Source: Euryarchaeota archaeon UBA33
Lineage (GTDB): Archaea; Thermoplasmatota; E2; DHVEG-1
Length of the DNA: 8,070 nucleotides
Assembly: GCA_002506745.1 (NCBI GenBank)
Contig: DAYE01000099.1
Location: forward strand, 1 to 8,070
Reading direction: 5' to 3'
Shown here: piece by piece, positions 1 to 5,613 of the stretch
How the letters are laid out: every line of letters begins with the position of its first letter
Numbering within the stretch: position 1 is the first letter of the stretch
The notes under the pieces: generated by a model
What the model was told of the DNA's origin: nothing
What the model saw: the letters and a program-made list of their open reading frames with translations, nothing else
Databases searched by the model: none
Translations under genes and position numbers: made by a program

Positions 1-1233
1 CTGTTTTATGTCCTGGCGATCACGTCTTCTTTTATAGCCGCAGCAGTGACCGGCGTCGATAGCTTTGTTGGCGGTCAACCCGTGTTTAAATATGATCCAT
101 GGGCGTTCGCGTTTTCACTTTTTTTCGTCGGAGCCATCATCACTCTTCTCATTTCACTACTTCTTACCATAAAAATCAAAGGAAAAAGCCTTGGAGCAAA
201 AATCCTTGATCCTTCCTTCAAAAACCTTCGCATGGTCCAGAAAAGCGAGATGAAATACCATCTAATTGCTGGTCTGATGAACGCGATCAACACGGTCGGG
301 TATTGCGCTATTGTCTCAGTGGTGCAAGATCCTAGTGTAATCCTGTCGTTTTCCCAGATCGTCATCTTGTATCTTCTGCTTATGGAGTCAATTACAGAAA
401 AAGACGTCCCGACACTTGTCGAAATTCAATCATCTGTCATCGTCACCTTCGGGGCAATCCTCGCATCCATTAGCCTAACCGGACAGTTTCAGATAATTCC
501 AATCCTCATCGTCTTCCTCGTTGTGAACCCCACCTGGGCTGTCTTCTCCATCTACCAAAGAAAACTAAAAATCATGAGAATCAACAATAAACCAAATGAC
601 TCGATTAATATCCGTTTCTGGAACATCATCTTTTCCTGTATCTTTACAGCCCTCCTAGTCTTTATCTATGATCTTTTCACCAGCGGTGGCCATCTCATCG
701 CCGGCATTACGACATCGATCGACCCGTATTATTTCGGTTTACTCTGTCTGACCATGGGAGCGACGTTCTTCGCCTATGTCCTGTATATTCGTTCTCTTGG
801 TATGGGAAAAGCCAGTGTGAACAACGCGATTCGCGCCTCGACCATCATCTTTGCAATCCCGTTTTCCATCCTCCTCCTCCAGTTAGGTCTTATTAGCGAG
901 TTTTCCACAGACCCGGTGATGCTCATCATCAAAGTAATCGGAATGGTTCTCATCGTCATGGGTATCATCTCCTTTGCACTCACCGTGGTCAAATCATATA
1001 TTTTCATTACCGTGAAGCCTGGAAGTCCTATACGAGAGACGATGCAGAAGTTATGGGACATCCGCGGCGTCTCACATGTGTCTGCTACCTCTGGAAAAAA
1101 TGATTTCATCGTCAAGGTCTCGACGCGTACTCTGATGAAAGGCTACGAGCGTATCATTAGGAAACTCGATGAAATCCCTGAGATCAAAAAATATCACTGG
1201 GAATCCGTATTAAAAGACTGGGAGAAAATCTAA
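1..1233 (+). CDS. DMT/EamA-type transporter with C-terminal Lrp/AsnC-like RAM domain (5' partial)
   Basis: The frame is open to the left edge, so the true start lies upstream; the GTG at 46 is internal because it would cut off the end of helix 1. The 410 visible residues hold ten hydrophobic segments, the first partial, matching the two five-helix halves of the drug/metabolite transporter superfamily, so probably only a few N-terminal residues are missing. Such proteins export or import small metabolites such as amino acids; the substrate cannot be read here. After the last helix (about residue 330) come some 80 soluble residues with the pattern of the Lrp/AsnC ligand-binding (RAM) fold: YIFITVKPG, a helix, DIRGVSHV, SGKNDFIVKV, then a helix and EIPEIKKY. 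In regulators this fold binds amino acids and oligomerises, and no DNA-binding helix-turn-helix is present here. I infer a cytosolic sensor or assembly domain. The M29 peptidase gene follows after about 50 bases. Confidence 0.8.
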   Translation: MFYVLAITSSFIAAAVTGVDSFVGGQPVFKYDPWAFAFSLFFVGAIITLLISLLLTIKIKGKSLGAKILDPSFKNLRMVQKSEMKYHLIAGLMNAINTVGYCAIVSVVQDPSVILSFSQIVILYLLLMESITEKDVPTLVEIQSSVIVTFGAILASISLTGQFQIIPILIVFLVVNPTWAVFSIYQRKLKIMRINNKPNDSINIRFWNIIFSCIFTALLVFIYDLFTSGGHLIAGITTSIDPYYFGLLCLTMGATFFAYVLYIRSLGMGKASVNNAIRASTIIFAIPFSILLLQLGLISEFSTDPVMLIIKVIGMVLIVMGIISFALTVVKSYIFITVKPGSPIRETMQKLWDIRGVSHVSATSGKNDFIVKVSTRTLMKGYERIIRKLDEIPEIKKYHWESVLKDWEKI

Positions 1234-1286
1234 ATCGACCAGAAACTCTTTTATGATTTCACTTGTTCTCAGATAGGGAATCAGGT

Positions 1287-2393
1287 ATGATTGACAAACG
1301 ATTGGAAAAACTTGCTACCATATTAGTCCGGTACTCATTAGGTCTAAAGAAAAACGATCTCTTTGTCATCTCAGGCAGCCATCTCGCTGCACCATTAATC
1401 AAAGAAGTCTATCACCAAGCAGTCAAGGTTGGAGCAAACCCCTTCACTCATATTGGTATCGATGGTCTCGCAGAGATTTATTATAAATACTCCTCAGAAC
1501 AACAACTCAAATACGTCTCTCCTCTCAGTAAATTCGAAATAGAACAAATTGATGCCAGCCTTTCCATCATCAGCCCTGAGAACACGCGGAACATGACCAA
1601 CATAGACCCGAAAAAACAAGCGATCAGTAGCGTCGCCCATCAACAGATCCAAAGAATTTTTCTTGAGCGAGCCGCAAAAAAAGAACTCCGTTGGTGTATC
1701 ACCCAGTACCCAACCCAGGCATCCGCTCAAGATGCCGAAATGTCTCTTGCGGACTATGAGGATTTTGTTTTCAATGCCGCACATGTCGATGCAAAAGACC
1801 CCATCAAATATTGGAGAACCGTCCAAAGAGACCAGGAAAAGATACGAACATTGCTTAGCAAAAAAAAGAACCTCCATGTTATTGGAAAGGACACCGATCT
1901 TCGGGTGTCTGTCACAGGCAGAAGATGGATCAACTGTTCGGGAACAGAGAACTTCCCCGACGGTGAGGTTTTCACCGGCCCAATCGAGACCTCAGCGGAA
2001 GGACATATCAGATATTCGTTCCCAGGGTCGTATAGCGGCCGAGAAGTCAATGATATCACTCTCTGGTTCAAGAAAGGAGTCGTGGTGAAAGCAACCGCAT
2101 CAAAAGGGGAATCCTTCCTGCACTCCATGCTTGCGATGGACCCTGGTGCAAAACGATTAGGGGAGTTCGCGTTTGGCACGAACTACGGGGTGAGGAACTA
2201 TACGAAAAACACGTTGTTTGATGAAAAGATTGGTGGAACGATCCATCTTGCGGTCGGCAGTGGATTTCCTGAAACAGGAAGTAAAAATAAATCTAGCTTG
2301 CATTGGGATATGGTCTGTGATCTGCGAAAAAACGGGGAAGTCTACGCTGATAATGAATTGATTTATAAGAATGGACGATTTTTGAACCTATGA
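1287..2393 (+). CDS. M29-family metallo-aminopeptidase (aminopeptidase T/AmpS-like)
   Basis: A cytosolic exopeptidase predicted to remove N-terminal residues from peptides using two metal ions. The ATG at 1287 is preferred over an in-frame TTG at 1263 because GGGA at 1276-1279 gives 7-base spacing and the protein then begins with the usual short N-terminal helix (MIDKRLEKLATILVRYSLGL). The 368 residues include the family's metal-ligand regions in order: Glu227 in NFPDGEVFTGP, Glu293 in LGEFAFGTN, His320 in GGTIHLAVGSGFPETG, and His339 and Asp341 in SSLHWDMVCDL. These assignments rest on remembered family patterns, not an alignment. It is about 40 residues shorter than typical bacterial members near 410, as is common for archaeal ones. 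There is no signal peptide. It lies just downstream of the sensor-fused transporter, which suggests but does not prove a shared role in peptide or amino acid use. No T-rich terminator is visible after its stop. Confidence 0.85.
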   Translation: MIDKRLEKLATILVRYSLGLKKNDLFVISGSHLAAPLIKEVYHQAVKVGANPFTHIGIDGLAEIYYKYSSEQQLKYVSPLSKFEIEQIDASLSIISPENTRNMTNIDPKKQAISSVAHQQIQRIFLERAAKKELRWCITQYPTQASAQDAEMSLADYEDFVFNAAHVDAKDPIKYWRTVQRDQEKIRTLLSKKKNLHVIGKDTDLRVSVTGRRWINCSGTENFPDGEVFTGPIETSAEGHIRYSFPGSYSGREVNDITLWFKKGVVVKATASKGESFLHSMLAMDPGAKRLGEFAFGTNYGVRNYTKNTLFDEKIGGTIHLAVGSGFPETGSKNKSSLHWDMVCDLRKNGEVYADNELIYKNGRFLNL

Positions 2394-2416
2394 CGATAAA
2401 CTCCTAATGATGCATC

Positions 2417-2432
2417 AGCAAATATTTAAATA
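2417..2432 (+). promoter_or_regulatory. BRE/TATA promoter of the NosD-like gene
   Basis: AGCAAATA (BRE-like) is followed by TTTAAATA at 2425-2432 in a very AT-rich 108-base gap. A start about 25 bases downstream would give a leader of roughly 45 bases. A second TATA-like stretch, TTAATATA, lies near 2438. The leader also holds the 10-base palindrome AATTCGAATT at 2469-2478, of unknown meaning. Confidence 0.55.
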
Positions 2433-2489
2433 TTCTATTAATATAACATCATAAGAGATAAAAAATATAATTCGAATTCTTAAGAAGAC

Positions 2490-2495
2490 GGAGGA
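2490..2495 (+). promoter_or_regulatory. Strong Shine-Dalgarno site of the NosD-like gene
   Basis: GGAGGA ends 6 bases before the ATG at 2502. It is among the best ribosome binding sites in the window and fixes the start just ahead of the signal peptide. Confidence 0.7.
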
Positions 2496-2501
2496 AAAGA
2501 C

Positions 2502-4301
2502 ATGAACAAAAAATATCAGAGCAAACCCATCTACCAAGCATTCTTAGCTTTCATTATCGCATGTCTCTTCATCATCCCGGGATCTGCAAGCCTTTTTAAT
2601 GACCTACAAGAAAAGGGACACCACACAACAGAGCGAGGATCATCCATCTATGTTGATGATAGTAACACCGCCGGACCCTGGGATGGAAGCATGGAGCATC
2701 CTTACCAGTTTATCCAGGATGGCATTGACTATGCGAATGGTGGAGATACCGTCCGGGTCCTCAGAGGTCGCTATACAGAGAATATTGTCATCCCAATTTC
2801 ACTTGAACTAATCGGTGAGGGGAAAGACAGCACCGTAATTACCGGTGATGATTTCGGAACCGTTGTGAAAATCATCGCAGAAGGTGTTACGATTTCTGGA
2901 TTTAAAATTACGCATTGTGGAAGTAATCCAAACAACGCTGGCATCTTAATACATACACCCTATAATACGATTTTCAACAACAGCATAGAAGACAATAATT
3001 ATTATGGAATCTACATAATGGAAGGATACAACAACACAATCTATCACAATAACATTGTTGGAAATACCTATCAAGCATTTGATGCCCTTGCAAATAGCAT
3101 ATGGGATGGAGGATATCCTGATGGTGGAAATTACTGGGATGATTACGAGGGTACCGATGCGAATGAGGATGGGATGGGGGATATCCCCTACCCAACAGGG
3201 AATAGCTCAACCGATCGCTATCCGCTTATCCACCCCTATGGTTCCATCCGCAACACTGATACCCATGAGACTTTCTTATCGATTCAAGCAGCAATCAATG
3301 ATGATGACACCCAGGATGGTCAGCTGATTGTTAGCGGCACAGGAGTTTTTTGGGAGCATCTCTGTATTTCCAAATCCATAATTCTCGTCGGAGTCCATGG
3401 TGATTGCAGTATTATCGATGGGAGATTCACCGGTGATGTCATCACCATCTGCGCTGATGAGGTCTCCATTAGTGGATTCATGATCCAGCACAGTGGAGCC
3501 GGGGAACAAAATGCTGGGATCATCGTAAGCGGAAATAATTGTTCCATTATGCAAAATACTATCTATGATAACTTCCAAGGCATCATACTGAAACAATCTA
3601 TTAAGAATATACAGATAGTAGACAATAAAATCTCTGATAATGGGTGGAACGGAATAACTCTAAACTCAGGATGTACAGGAATCCATATTTTTGGGAACAC
3701 CATTGCGGATAATTTCTATGCAGGAATTGGTATTTCAGAAGCATCCAATAACTATATCTATCATAATAATTTCAAGACAAACCGCCATCAAGCTTATGAT
3801 GATGCGGCCAACATCTGGGATGACGGGTATCCATCCGGAGGTAACTATTGGAGTGATTACACTGGTTTTGATGATGATGGAGATGGTTTCGGTGATACGC
3901 CCTATGCGATCCCTGAAGGAATCAACATAGATCGCTATCCTCTGATGGCACCCTACGCTGGTGAAGATACAATTCCACCTATCGTCAAGATCCAAACACC
4001 AAGTAATGGGTTGTATCTCTGGGGCTTTCACCTGTTCTCCGGGCTATTCAGGAAAAACACAATCATTTATGGTCCTATCACTATCCAAGTGGAAGCATCA
4101 GATGCACAATCAGGGATTGCCCAAGTCGAGTTTCTTATTGATGACTCAGTGAATCCGAATTTTGTCGATACCCAAGAACCCTACGTCTGGGAATGGTCCC
4201 AACCATCGTTCTTTTTGCACAAACACACCATTATTGTGATTGTATACGATAATGCAGGAAACCACAACTACGACATGCTTGAAGTACGAAAATACCTTTA
4301 A
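2502..4301 (+). CDS. Secreted NosD-like parallel beta-helix protein with two repeated modules and a C-terminal Ig-like domain
   Basis: A 599-residue protein predicted to be exported. A signal peptide (positive Lys3-Lys8, hydrophobic 13-26, small residues PGSAS near 26-30) is followed by YVDDSNTAGPWDGS, a common opening of archaeal surface beta-helix proteins. Residues about 50-200 and 255-435 show PbH1/NosD-type coils such as GVTISGFKITHCG and NTIYHNNIVGN. Residues 178-246 and 417-485 are a duplicated unit with a W-D-x-GYP-x-GGNYW-x-DY motif, an acidic loop (DANEDGMGD, DDDGDGFGD) resembling DxDxDG calcium sites, and DRYPL at the end. Residues about 488-599 form an Ig/FN3-like domain (PPIVKIQTPSNG, YDNAGN). 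No sorting tail or C-terminal membrane helix is visible. Beta-helix proteins of this kind often bind or cleave polysaccharides, but no catalytic site is recognisable, so adhesion or carbohydrate binding is only a guess. No nitrous oxide reductase genes are nearby. Confidence 0.85.
   Translation: MNKKYQSKPIYQAFLAFIIACLFIIPGSASLFNDLQEKGHHTTERGSSIYVDDSNTAGPWDGSMEHPYQFIQDGIDYANGGDTVRVLRGRYTENIVIPISLELIGEGKDSTVITGDDFGTVVKIIAEGVTISGFKITHCGSNPNNAGILIHTPYNTIFNNSIEDNNYYGIYIMEGYNNTIYHNNIVGNTYQAFDALANSIWDGGYPDGGNYWDDYEGTDANEDGMGDIPYPTGNSSTDRYPLIHPYGSIRNTDTHETFLSIQAAINDDDTQDGQLIVSGTGVFWEHLCISKSIILVGVHGDCSIIDGRFTGDVITICADEVSISGFMIQHSGAGEQNAGIIVSGNNCSIMQNTIYDNFQGIILKQSIKNIQIVDNKISDNGWNGITLNSGCTGIHIFGNTIADNFYAGIGISEASNNYIYHNNFKTNRHQAYDDAANIWDDGYPSGGNYWSDYTGFDDDGDGFGDTPYAIPEGINIDRYPLMAPYAGEDTIPPIVKIQTPSNGLYLWGFHLFSGLFRKNTIIYGPITIQVEASDAQSGIAQVEFLIDDSVNPNFVDTQEPYVWEWSQPSFFLHKHTIIVIVYDNAGNHNYDMLEVRKYL
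3033..3239 (+). repeat. Internal duplication, copy 1 (69 codons)
   Basis: Codes for residues 178-246 of the NosD-like protein. Aligned with copy 2 (3750-3956), well over half of the residues are identical, including YHNN, GGNYW, GD-x-PY and DRYPL, while the DNA has drifted. It is an old protein-level duplication, not a recent tandem repeat. Confidence 0.8.
3750..3956 (+). repeat. Internal duplication, copy 2 (69 codons)
   Basis: Codes for residues 417-485, the partner of 3033-3239. Its acidic loop DDDGDGFGD is closer to a canonical calcium-binding DxDxDG loop than that of copy 1. Confidence 0.8.
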
Positions 4302-4303
4302 AA
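4297..4303 (+). promoter_or_regulatory. Possible TATA box of the Mut7-C gene
   Basis: TTTAAAA overlaps the stop codon of the NosD-like gene. A transcript starting about 25 bases downstream would have a leader of roughly 34 bases before the ATG at 4361. No clear Shine-Dalgarno site precedes that ATG, so read-through from upstream is an alternative. Confidence 0.3.
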
Positions 4304-4360
4304 CAAGCGACAATGCACTGGGTAGAAAAGACAAAATCCTTCAATTAGTTATCATCTTTA

Positions 4361-4825
4361 ATGAAGCTGCTCTGCGATCACATGCTTGGCTCCCTTGCGA
4401 AATGGTTACGGATTTTTGGACATGACACATTCTATCCAGATGCGACCATGAATGACGATCGTATCCTCCGAATAGCACACGATGAGAAGCGACTGCTTCT
4501 CTCTCGGGATAAGGAATTGTTAATACGGGCGAAAAAAACACTCGTCCCTGTTTTAGAGATACAGACGACGGATCTCACCGCACAATTACGACAGGCACTT
4601 AAGAAAATACCCCTCGATGAGAAGCTCATACTCACTCGTTGTACGCTGTGTAATACCCCTCTTCGTTCTATTGAAAAGGAAGGAATCAAGGACAAGCTGC
4701 CTGAAAAAGTGTTCCAAACCAGAAACAAGTTCTGGGTCTGCCCTGTTTGTTCCAAGTACTATTGGATGGGAACGCACTATGAGAACATGAGGAAAAAAAT
4801 AAACACACTACTACAAAAAGAATGA
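4361..4825 (+). CDS. Mut7-C RNase domain protein (PIN-like fold with zinc ribbon)
   Basis: A 154-residue stand-alone protein of the Mut7-C (formerly DUF82) family, named after the C-terminal part of the animal Mut-7 exonuclease. Residues 3-22 (LLCDHMLGSLAKWLRIFGHD) hold the hallmark Asp6, Gly10 and WLR motif. Asp32/Asp33 and SRD at 48-50 supply further acidic residues expected in a PIN-like nuclease centre. Cys94 and Cys97 (RCTLCN) with Cys127 and Cys130 (CPVC) form a zinc ribbon, ending in the family's KYYWMGTHYENM. The role is presumably RNA cleavage in the cytoplasm; the target is unknown. Length and all hallmark residues look complete. It ends 9 bases from the convergent DUF424 gene. Confidence 0.88.
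   Translation: MKLLCDHMLGSLAKWLRIFGHDTFYPDATMNDDRILRIAHDEKRLLLSRDKELLIRAKKTLVPVLEIQTTDLTAQLRQALKKIPLDEKLILTRCTLCNTPLRSIEKEGIKDKLPEKVFQTRNKFWVCPVCSKYYWMGTHYENMRKKINTLLQKE
4791..4822 (-). terminator. T-rich terminator of the DUF424 gene
   Basis: Just past the DUF424 stop, the - strand reads T5 (4819-4815) and then TTTATTTTTTT (4803-4793), typical of archaeal T-run termination. The runs lie within the Lys-rich 3' end of the convergent Mut7-C gene, so they may simply reflect AAA codons. Confidence 0.4.
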
Positions 4826-4834
4826 ATATGCCAA

Positions 4835-5131
4835 TCAAATCATTTGAACGATCTGAGCGTGAGGGACTCCTTTGATCTTTAAAATACATTGAGGATCGAC
4901 CAATCCAAGGTCAATTGCACATGCCACAGTTTCTTTTCCGACGAGATTTGCTATTGTCGCATCACGCAGAAAAGATCCCAAGACTTTCCTATCGATTCGT
5001 TCCCCGTCATAGAAGCTTTTCGCTACATCAATCTGGAGTTTTCCTTTGCGGAACTTCTTGCCTAGAAGGTGCTCGTCGCAGGCACCGATAACAACGTTAT
5101 CACCTTGTCGGTAGATTTTGACACTGATCAT
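4835..5131 (-). CDS. DUF424 family protein (conserved archaeal protein of unknown function)
   Basis: The 98 residues match the archaeal DUF424 pattern along their length: VKIYRQGDNVV at the start, GACDEHLLGKKFRKGKL at 16-32, FYDGE at 40-44, DATIANLVGKETV at 57-69, and the C-terminal IKGVPHAQIVQ. The function of the family is not established to my knowledge. It has no membrane segment or signal peptide, so it is probably cytosolic. The ATG at 5131 is supported by an AGGA site about 10 bases upstream and by a well-placed TATA box at 5186-5193. The gene has its own promoter, is preceded on the same strand by the small membrane protein gene and its terminator, and converges on the Mut7-C gene. 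Confidence 0.88.
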   Translation of the reverse strand: MISVKIYRQGDNVVIGACDEHLLGKKFRKGKLQIDVAKSFYDGERIDRKVLGSFLRDATIANLVGKETVACAIDLGLVDPQCILKIKGVPHAQIVQMI

Positions 5132-5170
5132 GTATCTACGGTCCTTTGCTCACTGTCGTTATGTGTCTAT

Positions 5171-5182
5171 TAGGACGTCCTA
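5171..5182. promoter_or_regulatory. Perfect 12-base palindrome next to the DUF424 TATA box (candidate operator)
   Basis: TAGGACGTCCTA is exactly self-complementary and lies 3 bases downstream of the DUF424 TATA box, between it and the expected transcript start. A bound repressor there would block initiation. I saw no second copy in the window. One or two such palindromes are expected by chance in 8 kb, so its position is the main argument. Confidence 0.4.
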
Positions 5183-5185
5183 TTT

Positions 5186-5200
5186 TATATAAATTTCGAA
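5186..5200 (-). promoter_or_regulatory. BRE/TATA promoter of the DUF424 gene
   Basis: On the - strand TTCGAAA leads into TTTATATA (5193-5186). A start near 5163 would leave a leader of about 31 bases before the ATG at 5131. The core is nearly symmetrical and could also be read on the + strand, but no convincing + strand gene follows. Confidence 0.6.
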
Positions 5201-5212
5201 AAAAAAGGGGGG
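5199..5212 (-). terminator. C6T8 terminator of the small membrane protein gene
   Basis: The - strand reads CCCCCCTTTTTTTT (5212-5199), starting 27 bases after the stop codon at 5240-5242. An uninterrupted T8 run is a strong archaeal terminator. It sits immediately upstream of the DUF424 promoter, so the two transcripts appear insulated from each other. Confidence 0.6.
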
Positions 5213-5239
5213 TTTATACAAGGAGGGTTGACCTGTTGT

Positions 5240-5395
5240 TTATTGCGTGATGATGATAATACAAAGTCCGATTACGATGATGAAACACGCAATCATCAAT
5301 TGAATACCTTTCGTTTTAGAGGATTGGGGGTATTTTTGATGAACAGGTGGACAGAAAATACTGGTATTGTCTTTTCTCCGCAGGATTGTTTTCAT
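5240..5395 (-). CDS. Small (51-residue) protein with a C-terminal membrane helix, unknown family
   Basis: A short gene with a full set of signals. GAGGA at 5406-5402 lies 6 bases before the ATG at 5395, TTATAAAG at 5430-5437 is placed as its TATA box, and a C6T8 terminator follows. The protein starts MKTILRRKDNTSIFCPPVHQ (basic, polar, with a C-P-P motif), continues with a Lys/Ser-rich linker to about residue 30, and ends in a hydrophobic helix at about 31-50 (MIACFIIVIGLCIIIIT) with one residue after it. This layout suggests a tail-anchored protein with its N terminus in the cytosol. It is similar in size to the archaeal Sec61-beta subunit but lacks the motifs I associate with that family. 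I do not recognise it, and it could still be a chance frame. Confidence 0.55.
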   Translation of the reverse strand: MKTILRRKDNTSIFCPPVHQKYPQSSKTKGIQLMIACFIIVIGLCIIIITQ

Positions 5396-5593
5396 AAGAG
5401 TTCCTCAACAAATAGTGTTGTCGTTCGCGTTATAAAGGACTTGTTGTACAACCCGTACCGATTTCCATGTCATCTTTTTCGAAGTCTTTTACCAAAAAGT
5501 GAGTGATTCTGAAGTACCCCGCAGAAGCGCTCTAAGAAAAATGTATGATTTCTTTTCGAGTGAGATTCTGCTGAGAAAATATCTGAAGAATGT
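5396..5593. other. Gap of about 200 bases without a recognised gene
   Basis: Between the MFS 3' end and the small membrane protein gene. It holds the putative promoter of the small gene and the 10-base palindrome GTTGTACAAC (5443-5452) upstream of it. A 22-codon - strand frame (ATG near 5478, stop overlapping the small gene's ribosome binding site) has no supporting evidence. I see nothing else in it. Confidence 0.5.
5430..5437 (-). promoter_or_regulatory. TATA box of the small membrane protein gene
   Basis: The - strand reads CTTTATAA. A start about 25 bases downstream falls just before the GAGGA site, giving a short leader of around 10 bases. The palindrome GTTGTACAAC lies directly upstream at 5443-5452. 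Confidence 0.4.
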
Positions 5594-5613
5594 TAGAGCA
5601 GTGTACTACTCTA
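5594..5613 (-). terminator. Stem-loop at the stop codon of the MFS gene
   Basis: The - strand reads TAGAGTAG, loop TACA, CTGCTCTA: an 8-base-pair stem with one G-U pair that includes the TAG stop codon. Only a weak T-rich stretch follows. It could be a transcript end or a 3' stabilising hairpin. Confidence 0.4.

Noticed and set aside
1663..2179. Overlapping frames on both strands inside the aminopeptidase gene
   Set aside because: The M29 frame runs through the whole region with metal-site motifs intact; the others lack any domain or start signal.
3276..3596. - strand frame of about 100 codons within the NosD-like gene
   Set aside because: It is a mirror of the Asp/Ile/Asn-rich beta-helix coding sequence, with no start signals and no recognisable family.
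2502..4301. True NosD of the nitrous oxide reductase assembly system
   Set aside because: No copper-site, NosZ, NosF or NosY genes are nearby, and the protein has the duplicated surface-protein modules and Ig-like end seen in generic archaeal beta-helix proteins.
5247..5303. C/D-box guide RNA-like pattern on the + strand (GTGATGA, CCGA, ATGATGA, TTGA)
   Set aside because: Both D-type boxes are non-canonical and the guide spacers are 14 and 16 bases rather than about 12. The TGATGA motifs are the complement of Ile (ATC) codon runs in the small membrane protein gene on the other strand.
5240..5395. Sec61-beta/SecG identity for the small membrane protein
   Set aside because: Size and topology fit, but the conserved Sec61-beta residues I know before the helix are not visible.
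5443..5452. Palindrome GTTGTACAAC as an operator
   Set aside because: About eight 10-base palindromes are expected by chance in a window of this size, and its position upstream of the TATA box is only mildly suggestive.
5228..5506. + strand frame of 92 codons starting TTG directly after GGAGGG
   Set aside because: There is no spacing between the ribosome-site-like run and the start, and the composition is not protein-like. It overlaps the better supported small gene, whose C-run terminator explains part of the G-rich stretch nearby.
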